In this document: positions 43,608 to 51,684 of the stretch, one piece after another
How the letters are laid out: every line of letters starts with the position of its first letter
Numbering within the stretch: position 1 is the first letter of the stretch
Assembly: GCA_965213905.1 (NCBI GenBank)
Contig: OZ243922.1
Location: 806,001-870,000 of the forward strand
Direction of reading: 5' to 3'
Origin: SIRX01 sp965213905
Lineage (GTDB): Bacteria; Actinomycetota; Rubrobacteria; Rubrobacterales; Rubrobacteraceae
Length of the DNA stretch: 64,000 nt
Program-made: the position numbers and the translations under genes
The notes under the pieces: model-generated
Seen by the model: only the letters and a program-made list of their open reading frames with translations
What the model was told of the DNA's origin: nothing
Databases searched by the model: none

Positions 43608-44834
43608 TTATCCCTTTCCCGTGAGTGTTCGCAACGCTTTGAGGAGTGTATCGGGGGTGCCGAACCCCCCGGCTTTCGTCACCACCGGGTAGGGTTTTGG
43701 GCCGATCAAGGTTCCAAAAGGCACGCCCGCTTCTACCTCCTCTTCGAGTAATATACCCTCCCCGCCGAGCGCCCGGGATACGTGCACGGCCGTGTCCCCG
43801 CCGGTCAGCACCAGCGCGTCGAAGAGGCCTTCTTCCGACAACCCGGCGACCACCTCCCCGATAGCGGCCATAAAACGCCGCGCGCCGTCACCGTCGAGTT
43901 CGCCCTCTACCGTGGTGTACAGCGCGGTGTTGCGAGCCTCTTCCAGCGCCTCCCGAGCATTTTTCAGGGCGGCCTCTATACTCCCGCTGGGGTCTCTGCC
44001 GGCGAAGACGGACGAGTCGAGCGGCACGCACGCCACCCCGGGTTCTCCGGCGACGACCCGCAACTGTTCGCGCACCACCTCGTTGGTGCTTCCGACGACC
44101 ACGAGGACGCGGCCCGCCGCGTGGGAGCGTACGTCGAGTGCGGCTCCTTTGTTCGGACCGGGATAGACGTTCCCGAGGGCCTGGGCAAGCCCGGCGGAGC
44201 CGGCCCACAGTACCCCGCCAGGGTCCGGCACGGCCCTCACCAACGCTTCGAGATGCCCGTCTTTCTCCGCGTCCGCCACGATCCATCCGGAGTCGGCGTT
44301 TTCGAGGACCCGACGAACCACGTCGGGGCTTTCGAGGTCCTCCGTAGAAACGCTGAAGACACCCTCCAAACCCGCCTCGGCCAGCAGTGACGGGATGTGG
44401 CCTTCCCTGACGGGGGTGTGCGGGTCGTCGGCCAACCCGGTCTCGTGGACGGGTTCCCCGTGCAATAGTTGCACTCCCCCGAGCGTCGAGCGTCCCGTGC
44501 TTGGAAAAGCCGGGGCCACGACGGCTTTGGAACGCCCGGTGGCCTGTAGGGCCGCCGCGAGTTCGGCCGCGACCGGCCCCCGGAGCGTCGAGTCGAGCTT
44601 CTTGTAGATGATCCGGGCATCCGCCGAGGCCCGTCCGGCCTCCAAAACCCGTTCTCGCGCCTCCTGCGGTGAAAGAAGGCGTGAGTCTGTGTCCACGGCG
44701 ACCGCCTCAAGACCCTCCGAAGGAGGTATGGGCGCGCCGTAAAAGGCGACGGCGGTCCCGTATCCCGCGCGGGCGAACTGAATCCCCGAATCCGCGGCCC
44801 CCGTCAGGTCGTCGGCTATTACGGCTACGTCCAT
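43608..44834 (-). CDS. Four-carbon acid sugar kinase (DUF1537)
   Basis: 408 residues. The N-terminal substrate domain starts VIADDLTGAADSGIQFARAG and includes KKLDSTLRGPV and PAFPSTGR; the C-terminal ATP domain has VVVGSTNEVV, LTGGDTAVHVS and LIGPKPYPVVTKAGGFG. DUF1537 kinases phosphorylate D-threonate, D-erythronate, L-threonate or related acids at C4. Together with PdxA2 (next gene) it gives DHAP. Start is 16 bases after the reductoisomerase-like gene. The family alone does not tell which tetronate is used. Confidence 0.9.
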   Translation of the reverse strand: MDVAVIADDLTGAADSGIQFARAGYGTAVAFYGAPIPPSEGLEAVAVDTDSRLLSPQEARERVLEAGRASADARIIYKKLDSTLRGPVAAELAAALQATGRSKAVVAPAFPSTGRSTLGGVQLLHGEPVHETGLADDPHTPVREGHIPSLLAEAGLEGVFSVSTEDLESPDVVRRVLENADSGWIVADAEKDGHLEALVRAVPDPGGVLWAGSAGLAQALGNVYPGPNKGAALDVRSHAAGRVLVVVGSTNEVVREQLRVVAGEPGVACVPLDSSVFAGRDPSGSIEAALKNAREALEEARNTALYTTVEGELDGDGARRFMAAIGEVVAGLSEEGLFDALVLTGGDTAVHVSRALGGEGILLEEEVEAGVPFGTLIGPKPYPVVTKAGGFGTPDTLLKALRTLTGKG

Positions 44835-44850
44835 GTCGAAAGATCCTCAT

Positions 44851-45840
44851 TCAATGTTTCAGGTTCTCCTGCAAACTTTTCTCCGCCTGGATCATGGGGT
44901 GTCCGGTCATTTTGTCTAACAGATTCTGTAAAACTGGGTCGTCCTTTTGTTGGACTTCGGTCCACTCCCGGTCGAACTCGCCCGGGATGATCTTCTCGGA
45001 TAGCGCCTCGGCCAGGAAGTTCTTTAGCCCGGTTTTGTCTAGCTCTTCGAAGCGGGACGACTGACCGTACTGGCTGGTCCGCGAGTGGAGCACGAACTGC
45101 TCTACCAGTCCTCTGTCGGCGGCCATCTCGAACATCTCGGCCGGCTCGCCGGAGCCGTAAAGCTCCAGAACCACGGCCTCCGGCGGCAGTCCTGCTTCTA
45201 CTCCCACCTCGAACGCGCTGTAGAGCACGCCCCAGATAAGCGGCCACACGCCCTGCTCGGCCATCAGGTCCATGCGCGTCTCCTGCTCGAAGGTCACTGC
45301 CAGGGCCCCGGCCCTGGTACAACCGAGCGCCTTTGCCAGCGCCAAGCAGTCATCCCAGGCCTCGCCCGAGGCGTCCTGGTTTACGTCAACGAAGCAGGGA
45401 GCCCCTTTACCGGCCTCGTACAAACGCCGGAATGCGTCACCAACCATTCGCGGCGCCACCATCACGACATCGGTGCCCTCAGGGGGGATGATGTGCCCGA
45501 AAGTGATGTTGTAGCCCGAAGAGAAGTTCAAGGTTCTGCCGGACGACAGGGCCGGTTTTATCTCATCTTCGTATACGGTCGGGGCCACCTCGTCCGGGAG
45601 TAGAACGAAGAGGATGTCGGCCCGTTGCGCCGCCTCGGGGATGGGCATTACCTCGAAGCCGTCTTTTTCGGCCTGATCCCAGCTCTCGTCCCGGACGCTA
45701 CCAACCACGACTTTCTCCACCCCTGAGTCGCGCAGGTTGAGGGCTTGGGTCCTTCCCTGGTTACCGTAGCCGATGATCGCGATCTCGCGTCCTTCCAAAC
45801 GCCCCGCGTCCGCGTCATCGTCGTAAAAGAAACGGGTCAT
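44851..45840 (-). CDS. Divergent ketol-acid-reductoisomerase-like oxidoreductase
   Basis: 329 residues, class I KARI length. Rossmann part IAIIGYGNQGRTQALNLRDSG (19-40); knotted C-terminal domain with VTFEQETRMDLMAEQ, where Asp191 and Glu195 match the first metal pair. But the catalytic His of the family segment FAHGFNIHF is Ser108 (FSSGYNITF), the Lys of APKGPGH is Arg131 and that motif's His is Asp135 (APRMVGD); one second-metal Glu is also displaced (LELYGSGE). So it is unlikely to make valine or isoleucine precursors. Its place in a sugar-acid operon suggests an oxidoisomerase or dehydrogenase for a hydroxy acid. ATG 45840 has AGGAG upstream. Confidence 0.8.
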   Translation of the reverse strand: MTRFFYDDDADAGRLEGREIAIIGYGNQGRTQALNLRDSGVEKVVVGSVRDESWDQAEKDGFEVMPIPEAAQRADILFVLLPDEVAPTVYEDEIKPALSSGRTLNFSSGYNITFGHIIPPEGTDVVMVAPRMVGDAFRRLYEAGKGAPCFVDVNQDASGEAWDDCLALAKALGCTRAGALAVTFEQETRMDLMAEQGVWPLIWGVLYSAFEVGVEAGLPPEAVVLELYGSGEPAEMFEMAADRGLVEQFVLHSRTSQYGQSSRFEELDKTGLKNFLAEALSEKIIPGEFDREWTEVQQKDDPVLQNLLDKMTGHPMIQAEKSLQENLKH

Positions 45841-45874
45841 CTTTATCTCCTCTCGTAGAACAGCTTTGCACGGA

Positions 45875-47221
45875 TCACGTAAACAAACCAAGCAGCAGTA
45901 TTATCGGCAGGGCTATTACCGCCGCGATGGATTGCGGCACCGTGTAAATCTTGAATCCTCCCAAGGTAGATAGGCCGAGCAGCTTCGCCGAGACCCAGAA
46001 CCCGCTGTCGTTGACGTGGCCGCCGAAAAGGGCTCCGGCGAAAGCGGCAAGGGCCAGGACCGGGGCCGCGACGTCGAGGGTGCCCGCGGTGGGGGCGACG
46101 AGCCCGGCTGCGGTGATGATCGCGACCGTCCCCGACCCCTGGGCCACCCGCAGCAGCGCGCCGACGCCCCACACCAGCAGTATGGGCGCGAAGGTCGCCC
46201 CCGAGAAGAGTTGTTCGAGGACTTCTCCGGTGCCGACTTCGGAGAGCATCGCCCCCAGCGAGCCGCCCGCGCCGGTGATGAGGAGTATAATGCCGCTGGT
46301 CCTCAGCCCTTCGTTTGCCGCCTCGTCGAAGCGGTCCGTCGAGAGGTGCCGGTACGCCACCAGGTAGGCGGCGAGCAACCCGAGGAGCAACGCGGTGATG
46401 CGGTTTCCCAAGAAGTCCACGAAGCCGGACTCGACCCCCAGCGTACTGACTATGGTACCGAGGAGTATGAGAAAGATCGGGATGAGTATGGGGGTCAGTG
46501 ATACCCCCAGCGACGGCAGGCTAGACTCGTCATCTTCTTGCCCTTCGAGCTCTTGCTTGATGTTTTTGAACTCTTCTTCGTCGTTCTCCGCGTTCCAGAA
46601 ACCCCGGGCGAGCAACTGGTTGTAGAGAAAGAGCGCGAGCAGCGCCGAGGGAACCGCCACGACGACGCCGTAGATGAACATGGTGCCGACGGGTACGCCG
46701 AGGAGTTCCGCCACCGCCAGCGGCCCGGGGGTGGGCGGGATAAACAGGTTTGCAGCCCCGAGCCCGAGGGACAGCGCGGCGCCCATCGAGGCGATCGTGA
46801 CCCCGGTACGCACGGCGAAAGACTGCGCCAGCGGGGCGAGTATGACGTAGGCCACGTCGTAAAAAACCGGGGTCGAGATGACCAGGCTCGTCGCGCCCAG
46901 GGCGTAGGGGGAACGCTCCCGGCGCACCAGCCGCAATGTCGAGATGGCGATCTGCTTTACGCCCCCGGAGGCCGCGAGCAGGGAGCCGAGCATAACCCCG
47001 AACCCTATCGGCAGCCCTATGGCGGCCATGAGCTCCCCGAATCCTTCGCCGATGACTTCTACCGTTTCTACGAGCCCGAGTCCCGCGGCGAACCCCAGGT
47101 ACATGGTGCCGATGATCAAGCCAACGACCGGGTTCAGACGCAACCCCACTATCAGCCCGATCACGATGACTATAGCTATAGCCGTGTGCAGCAATACCAC
47201 AGCGTTGTCCACGCCCATCAC
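45875..47221 (-). CDS. GntP-family gluconate/acid-sugar:H+ symporter (copy 2)
   Basis: 448 residues with the GntP pattern: GLRLNPVVGLIIGTMYLGFAAG, FGELMAAIGLPIGFGVMLG, VFYDVAYVILAPLAQSF, ANLFIPPTPGPLAVAELL and GSGTVAIITAAGL. Same family as the 39831 gene, but clearly diverged, suggesting a different acid substrate. ATG start; it lies between the enolase-superfamily gene (76 bp) and the reductoisomerase-like gene (34 bp). Confidence 0.9.
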   Translation of the reverse strand: MMGVDNAVVLLHTAIAIVIVIGLIVGLRLNPVVGLIIGTMYLGFAAGLGLVETVEVIGEGFGELMAAIGLPIGFGVMLGSLLAASGGVKQIAISTLRLVRRERSPYALGATSLVISTPVFYDVAYVILAPLAQSFAVRTGVTIASMGAALSLGLGAANLFIPPTPGPLAVAELLGVPVGTMFIYGVVVAVPSALLALFLYNQLLARGFWNAENDEEEFKNIKQELEGQEDDESSLPSLGVSLTPILIPIFLILLGTIVSTLGVESGFVDFLGNRITALLLGLLAAYLVAYRHLSTDRFDEAANEGLRTSGIILLITGAGGSLGAMLSEVGTGEVLEQLFSGATFAPILLVWGVGALLRVAQGSGTVAIITAAGLVAPTAGTLDVAAPVLALAAFAGALFGGHVNDSGFWVSAKLLGLSTLGGFKIYTVPQSIAAVIALPIILLLGLFT

Positions 47222-47297
47222 CCCTTTTTCTCCCTTTTAGCCTTCTACGGTTTAGAAGTCTAGAAGCTTCCTCTATTCGGGCCACCCGGAAATACAC

Positions 47298-48599
47298 CTA
47301 CACTCTGTCAGACCAGACCTCCCCGCCCGGGAACTCGTACTTATCTAACGACTCGGGCTTTATCTCGCCGGAGTACCCGGGCTTCTCGGGCGGCATGTAG
47401 TGGCCGTTTTTCATCGTTACCGGGTCAACGAAGTGTTCGTGCAGGTGATCCACGTACTCCAGTATCCGGTCCTCCAGCGAAGCACTTACCGCTATGTAGT
47501 CGAAGATGGAGAGGTGCTGGACGTACTCACACAAGCCCACACCCCCGGCGTGTGGGCATACCGGAATGCCGAACTTGGCCGCCAGGAGCAGTACCGCGAG
47601 GACTTCGTTTACCCCGCCCAGGCGGCAGGAGTCTATCTGGCAAAAGCGGATGGCTTCGGCCTGCATTAGCTGCTTGAAGACCACCCGGTTCTGGCAGTGC
47701 TCGCCGGTCGCCACTCCGATTGGGTCTACGGCCCTTGCTATCTTCGCGTGGCCCAGAACGTCGTCGGGGCTCGTGGGCTCCTCTATCCACCAGGGGTCGA
47801 ACTCTTTGAGGCGCTCCATCTTTTCTATGGTTTCGTCCACGTCCCAGACCTGGTTTGCATCCATCATGAGCTTTTTGTCCGGCCCGATCTCCTGCCGGAT
47901 AATAGAAGCCCGCCGTACGTCGTCTTCGATGCTGGTGCCGACTTTCATCTTGAAGTGCTCCCAACCTTCGGCCACCGATTCACCCAGCAAGCTCCGCAGC
48001 TTCTCGTCGGAGTAGCCGAGCCAGCCGGCGCTGGTCGTGTACGCGGGAAATCCTTTTTCTAGCATCTCGGACTCACGTTCTTGCTTGGTGGCTTCGTTCT
48101 CGTGCAGTAGCTCCAACGCCTCTTCGGGTGTGATGGCGTCGGTGATGTAGCGGAAGTCTACGCAGGAGACGAGCTCTTCGGGGCTCATGTCCGCGAGGAG
48201 CTTCCAGAGGGGTTTTTCCTCCATCTTGGCGTAGAGGTCCCATACGGCGTTGACGATTGCCGCCGTCGCCAGGTGTATGACGCCTTTCTCCGGCCCGAGC
48301 CAGCGCAGGTGGCTGTCGCCGGTTACCCGGCCCCAGAAAGCGCCCATGTCCTCGGCGAACGACTCTACCGTCTCGCCGACTACCAGGGGAGAGAGGGCCT
48401 CTATGGCGGCGACGCATAGTTCCGTGCCCCGGCCGATGGTGAAGGTCATGCCGTGGCCTTCTAGGCCTTCCGGGCTGTCGGTTTTGAGGATAACGTAGGC
48501 AGCGGAGTAGTCGGGGGCTTCGTTCATGGCGTCGGATCCCGCAAGGTCTTCGGAGGTCGGAAAGCGGATGTCGCGGGCTATGGCTTCGGTAATTCTCAT
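47298..48599 (-). CDS. L-fuconate-dehydratase-like enolase-superfamily enzyme
   Basis: 433 residues, typical of L-fuconate dehydratase. Acid/base Lys in FKMKVG (~residue 220), metal ligands Asp in LMMDANQVW, Glu in IEEPTSPDD and Glu in ATGEHCQNR, and catalytic His in CPHAGGVGLCEY. The specificity stretch TTSAGWLGYSDEK is that of FucD/ENOSF1. It removes water from a six-carbon sugar acid to give a 2-keto-3-deoxy acid. ATG start, 18 bases after the SDR gene. A related aldonate, rather than L-fuconate itself, is possible. Confidence 0.88.
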   Translation of the reverse strand: MRITEAIARDIRFPTSEDLAGSDAMNEAPDYSAAYVILKTDSPEGLEGHGMTFTIGRGTELCVAAIEALSPLVVGETVESFAEDMGAFWGRVTGDSHLRWLGPEKGVIHLATAAIVNAVWDLYAKMEEKPLWKLLADMSPEELVSCVDFRYITDAITPEEALELLHENEATKQERESEMLEKGFPAYTTSAGWLGYSDEKLRSLLGESVAEGWEHFKMKVGTSIEDDVRRASIIRQEIGPDKKLMMDANQVWDVDETIEKMERLKEFDPWWIEEPTSPDDVLGHAKIARAVDPIGVATGEHCQNRVVFKQLMQAEAIRFCQIDSCRLGGVNEVLAVLLLAAKFGIPVCPHAGGVGLCEYVQHLSIFDYIAVSASLEDRILEYVDHLHEHFVDPVTMKNGHYMPPEKPGYSGEIKPESLDKYEFPGGEVWSDRV

Positions 48600-48617
48600 T
48601 CGGCCCTCCTTATCTGG

Positions 48618-49382
48618 CTAGCGGGCGGTCATCCCGCCGTCTACGGTCATGCAAGCCCCGATGGCCGAGCCTGCCTCGTCGGATGCCAGGTAGGCGGCCA
48701 TCGCGGCGATCTCCTCCGGCGTTACGAAGCGATTGTGCGGCTGACGGGCCTGCATGGTGGCCCTCGCTTCTTCCGGGTCGTCGTAGGTTGCGGTGATACG
48801 CCCTATCCAGGGCGTGTCCACCGTGCCCGGCGCGATGCAGTTGACCCGCACCCCCTCCTCGATGTGGTCTATGGCCGCAGCCCGCGTCATGGAAAGAATT
48901 GCCCCTTTGGCCGCACAATAGATGGCCCGGTCGTTTAGCCCGACGAGTGCGGCGATGGAAGACATGTTTATTACCGACCCGCCCCCGGAGTCCCGGATAG
49001 CCGGGATCGCGTATTTCATCCCCAGGTACGTGCCCCGGACGCACACGTCCATCATCAGGTCGTAGTCTTCTTCTTTGGCGTCCACGACGTTCGAGGCAAT
49101 ACCGACCCCGGCGTTGTTGACCATCACGTCCAGGCCGCCCCACTCCGAAACTACCCGCCCTACCAAAGCCTCGAAATCCCCGGCCCGGGTCACGTCCGTT
49201 TCGTGGACGAAAGCCTCTCCACCAAGTTCGCTTATCTCCCCCGCGACTTGCTCCGCGGCGTCTATATCCACGTCCGCGAGCGTGACCCTCGCGCCCTCCC
49301 CAGAAAGCCTCAGCGCAATGGCCCGACCTATACCGGCCCCCGCCCCCGTTACTACCGTCCTCTTACCCCCGAGACGCTCCAC
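48618..49382 (-). CDS. SDR-family dehydrogenase of the acid-sugar operon
   Basis: 254 residues of classical SDR type: TGAGAGIGRAIAL (NAD site), DVDIDAAE after strand 2 (an Asp favouring NAD), NNAGVGI, catalytic Ser in NMSSIAAL and YCAAKGA for Tyr-x3-Lys. Before the fuconate-dehydratase homologue such enzymes oxidise 2-keto-3-deoxy-fuconate or the starting sugar. GTG 49382 follows an AGGGGG site; an upstream ATG has none. First gene of the eight-gene minus-strand run. Confidence 0.85.
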   Translation of the reverse strand: MERLGGKRTVVTGAGAGIGRAIALRLSGEGARVTLADVDIDAAEQVAGEISELGGEAFVHETDVTRAGDFEALVGRVVSEWGGLDVMVNNAGVGIASNVVDAKEEDYDLMMDVCVRGTYLGMKYAIPAIRDSGGGSVINMSSIAALVGLNDRAIYCAAKGAILSMTRAAAIDHIEEGVRVNCIAPGTVDTPWIGRITATYDDPEEARATMQARQPHNRFVTPEEIAAMAAYLASDEAGSAIGACMTVDGGMTAR

Positions 49383-49447
49383 CTCTGCCCCCTGTCTACT
49401 CGACTGCCAAAGCATTTATTTTACTGTGTGAAACGTTGCTTTTTCCC

Positions 49448-49476
49448 TTGACACAGAGCATTAAAGCATGTAGCTT
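49448..49476 (+). promoter_or_regulatory. Candidate promoter for the 49634 cyclase-family gene
   Basis: Perfect TTGACA (49448-49453), 17-bp spacer, TAGCTT (49471-49476). The start codon is 157 bp further, leaving a long leader. A TGTGTGAAAC element just upstream (49423-49432) resembles half of the dyad at 50667-50683. Confidence 0.4.
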
Positions 49477-49633
49477 GCGTGACAGCAAGTCGGGGAAAAG
49501 AAGGCAAGCTGGGAAGGGGTTGAGAAAGCGCCGGGTTTGGTTGGGTCCGCGTTCGAGGTCGAGAGGTCAAAGAGTTTTAGCTTTTTGGAAGCATTTGTCG
49601 GCGTTGAAACTTGTGTTTTTAGGAGGAGGAGAA

Positions 49634-50437
49634 GTGAGAGCAACGGACATAGCTTCGTCTAGGGTGGTGGACTTGTCTGTCACCCTTTCTGAGCGGCTGC
49701 CTTGCAGTTGGCCGGGGCACGCGATCTACACGCACAAGAACTGGAACTGGTTCGAGGAGAGAGACCAGGTGACCGGCAAGACCCGGAGCGAGAACCCGTA
49801 CCAGACCAACTTCGTGATCCTGGACGAGCACTGCGGCACCCACTTCGACGCCCCGACGCACTGGGTCCCCCCGGAAGATTCCGGCCTGCCGTGGTCAGGC
49901 CCGTTGGGTTCCCAGAGCGGGGAAAAGGTGCCCGTCGAAGACCTCATGGGTCCGGCGGTCGTCGTGGACGTGCGCTTTCTGGCTGAGGAGGGGGAGTCCG
50001 GCGAGAGCCCGTTCATAACGGAGAAGCACGCAAAGGATTGGGAAGAGGAGAACGGGGAAGTACGGGAAGGCGAAGTAGTCCTGCTCCGGACCGGCTGGGA
50101 CCGGTACTACGTGGAGGGTGAAGAAGGCGAGAAATACATGCACGGCTCTCTGGTGACCGGCGAGTTCAGGGGCTGGCCGGCGCCGGCCCCCGAACTGGCC
50201 TTGTACCTGCACGACAAAGGCGTCAGGACGATAGGAATAGACGCGCCGAGCGTGGGGGCCGCCCACGAGGGAGCCCCGGTACACCAAGAAGGCCTCAGCC
50301 GGGGTCTCCGTTACGTCGAGCTTCTAACCAACCTCGGCGAGTTACCGGCCCGCGGGGCGTACTTCATGTTTTTGCCGATCAAGATAGAAGACTCGTCGGG
50401 AGGACCGGGACGGGCCATCGCCCTGGTGGCCGAATAG
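49634..50437 (+). CDS. Cyclase-family metal hydrolase (copy 2)
   Basis: 267 residues. Metal motif HCGTHFDAPTHW near residue 70, and downstream GIDAPSVGAAHEGAPVHQEGL, characteristic of the cyclase/kynurenine-formamidase-like family. The GTG 49634 is preceded by AGGAGGAGG. It diverges from the acid-sugar operon and precedes the IclR gene, so it may open a lactone or cyclic product in that pathway; this is inference from place. About 45 residues longer than the 12738 paralogue. Confidence 0.82.
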   Translation: MRATDIASSRVVDLSVTLSERLPCSWPGHAIYTHKNWNWFEERDQVTGKTRSENPYQTNFVILDEHCGTHFDAPTHWVPPEDSGLPWSGPLGSQSGEKVPVEDLMGPAVVVDVRFLAEEGESGESPFITEKHAKDWEEENGEVREGEVVLLRTGWDRYYVEGEEGEKYMHGSLVTGEFRGWPAPAPELALYLHDKGVRTIGIDAPSVGAAHEGAPVHQEGLSRGLRYVELLTNLGELPARGAYFMFLPIKIEDSSGGPGRAIALVAE

Positions 50438-50499
50438 AAAGAGCTTGCCGCGAGCTTGGGAAACACGAACCGGGCGCCGTAGGAGGGGAGGGCGGGCTC

Positions 50500-50649
50500 C
50501 TGCTGGACGCCGGGCTGTGGACCATCTTGACCACGACCCCGATTGTGACCTGGCTGATCATCGCCGCGGGCCTGGCCTTCGGCCAGTGGCTAACCCTGCT
50601 GCTGCGCCACATACCACCCGGCCAGGAACTGGAGCAGATCAGCACCTAA
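50500..50649 (+). CDS. Possible small single-helix membrane protein
   Basis: A reading frame ending TAA at 50647-50649 encodes LDAGLWTILTTTPIV, a hydrophobic segment (TWLIIAAGLAFGQWLTLLL) and RHIPPGQELEQIST. The shape is membrane helix plus short polar tail. AGGAGGGGAGG at 50481-50491 would serve a CTG at 50500; otherwise a TTG at 50527 is available. Start uncertain, function unknown. It lies between the cyclase-family and IclR genes. Confidence 0.4.
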   Translation: MLDAGLWTILTTTPIVTWLIIAAGLAFGQWLTLLLRHIPPGQELEQIST

Positions 50650-50666
50650 ACCCGAATAAACCTTGC

Positions 50667-50683
50667 GTTTCACCCTTTGAAAC
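50667..50683. promoter_or_regulatory. Dyad upstream of the IclR gene
   Basis: GTTTCA-CCCTT-TGAAAC, perfect six-base arms, 80 bp before the regulator's ATG. IclR proteins often repress themselves and a neighbour. A related GTGAAAC half-site is present at 49426-49432 in the operon's divergent promoter gap. Confidence 0.5.
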
Positions 50684-50763
50684 GGTATTCTGTGCCGGCG
50701 CCTCGGGCGTGTGGAACGAGTAGGATCAACAGTATTTCACCAGGTTACTTGGATAGGCCATAC

Positions 50764-51537
50764 ATGAAGAGCGACGAAACCCGCGTAGAGACCCTGGCAC
50801 GAGGCTTGACGCTCCTCGAATGTTTTGACGAAGATCGGGAAGAGTTGGGGTTAAAAGACCTCGCGCGGCTTTCGGGGCTCGCGAAGCCGACGGCGATGCG
50901 GATGCTCAGGACCCTGGAGCAGTTCGGGTTCGTGAGCCGGCACGACGACACGTACCGCGTCGGGCCCCAGTGCCTTACTTTGGGTCGCCTCTACCACTTC
51001 GATAAAGACCTCCAGCGCAGGGCCGTGCCGGTTATGCAGCGCCTGGGCGAACGGGTCAACGAAGTCGTGCAGCTCGGAACCGTGCGCGACGAAGAGGTTC
51101 TGTATCTGGAACGGCTACAGCCGCGCAGGTCCGTGATGGTCTCCCCGGTGGTGACCCGTCCCGGCTCTACCCGCCCAATCTACACCACGGCCTTGGGCAA
51201 AGCCATCCTGGCCTCCGAAAAAGAGCACAAAGTCCGCTCTTACCTAGAAAAGAACGACCTCGTGGCGCACACCCCTTTCACCATACAAAGCCGGAAGGAT
51301 TTTCTGGCGGAGATCGAGCTAACGGGACGCCGCGGCTATTCGGTGGACGACTGCGAAACGGACCCCGAAGTACGTTGCGTGGGCGCCGCGATCTCTACCG
51401 GACCCGCCGGTCCTTCCGGGCCTGCGGCGGCCCTGAGCATTTCCGCCCCTGATTTTCGCCTGCCCAAAGATGCGTTCGAAGAATTTGGGACCCTGGTCAA
51501 AGAAGCCGCCGCGGAAATATCTACCAGCTACGAGTGA
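50764..51537 (+). CDS. IclR-family transcriptional regulator
   Basis: 257 residues. Winged helix-turn-helix at 1-80 (VETLARGLTLLECF, LGLKDLARLSGLAKPTAMRMLRTLEQFGF), then an IclR effector domain (VVTRPGSTRPIYTTALGKAIL and the C-terminal GAAISTGPAG region). IclR regulators sense small acids and control carboxylate or sugar-acid catabolism, matching the adjacent operon. ATG 50764 chosen as it opens the DNA-binding domain; a longer frame from 50677 lacks support. Confidence 0.88.
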   Translation: MKSDETRVETLARGLTLLECFDEDREELGLKDLARLSGLAKPTAMRMLRTLEQFGFVSRHDDTYRVGPQCLTLGRLYHFDKDLQRRAVPVMQRLGERVNEVVQLGTVRDEEVLYLERLQPRRSVMVSPVVTRPGSTRPIYTTALGKAILASEKEHKVRSYLEKNDLVAHTPFTIQSRKDFLAEIELTGRRGYSVDDCETDPEVRCVGAAISTGPAGPSGPAAALSISAPDFRLPKDAFEEFGTLVKEAAAEISTSYE

Positions 51538-51545
51538 TCGAATTT

Positions 51546-51597
51546 GGTAAAAACGGTTAAATACGCTTTAAATCGGGGTGAACTGTCAGTTTAATCC
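51546..51597. promoter_or_regulatory. PHO-box-like array with four to five units at 11-bp spacing
   Basis: On the plus strand GGTTAAATACG, CTTTAAATCGG, GGTGAACTGTC and AGTTTAATCC follow in 11-base register; the reverse strand contains GTTCACC, the core of the streptomycete PHO box. It lies 88-139 bp upstream of the 51685 membrane gene. Inferred from pattern. Confidence 0.55.
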
Positions 51598-51684
51598 TTT
51601 AATTTTTCCGGTGGCGCCTGGAACCGGCCGAACTCCTTGCTACTCTACCGTAGTGCTATTGACGGCGAACACGAATGCTACGAG

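Noticed and set aside
44851..45840. Canonical branched-chain amino acid ilvC
   Set aside because: Key catalytic residues are replaced and no ilv or leu genes are adjacent.
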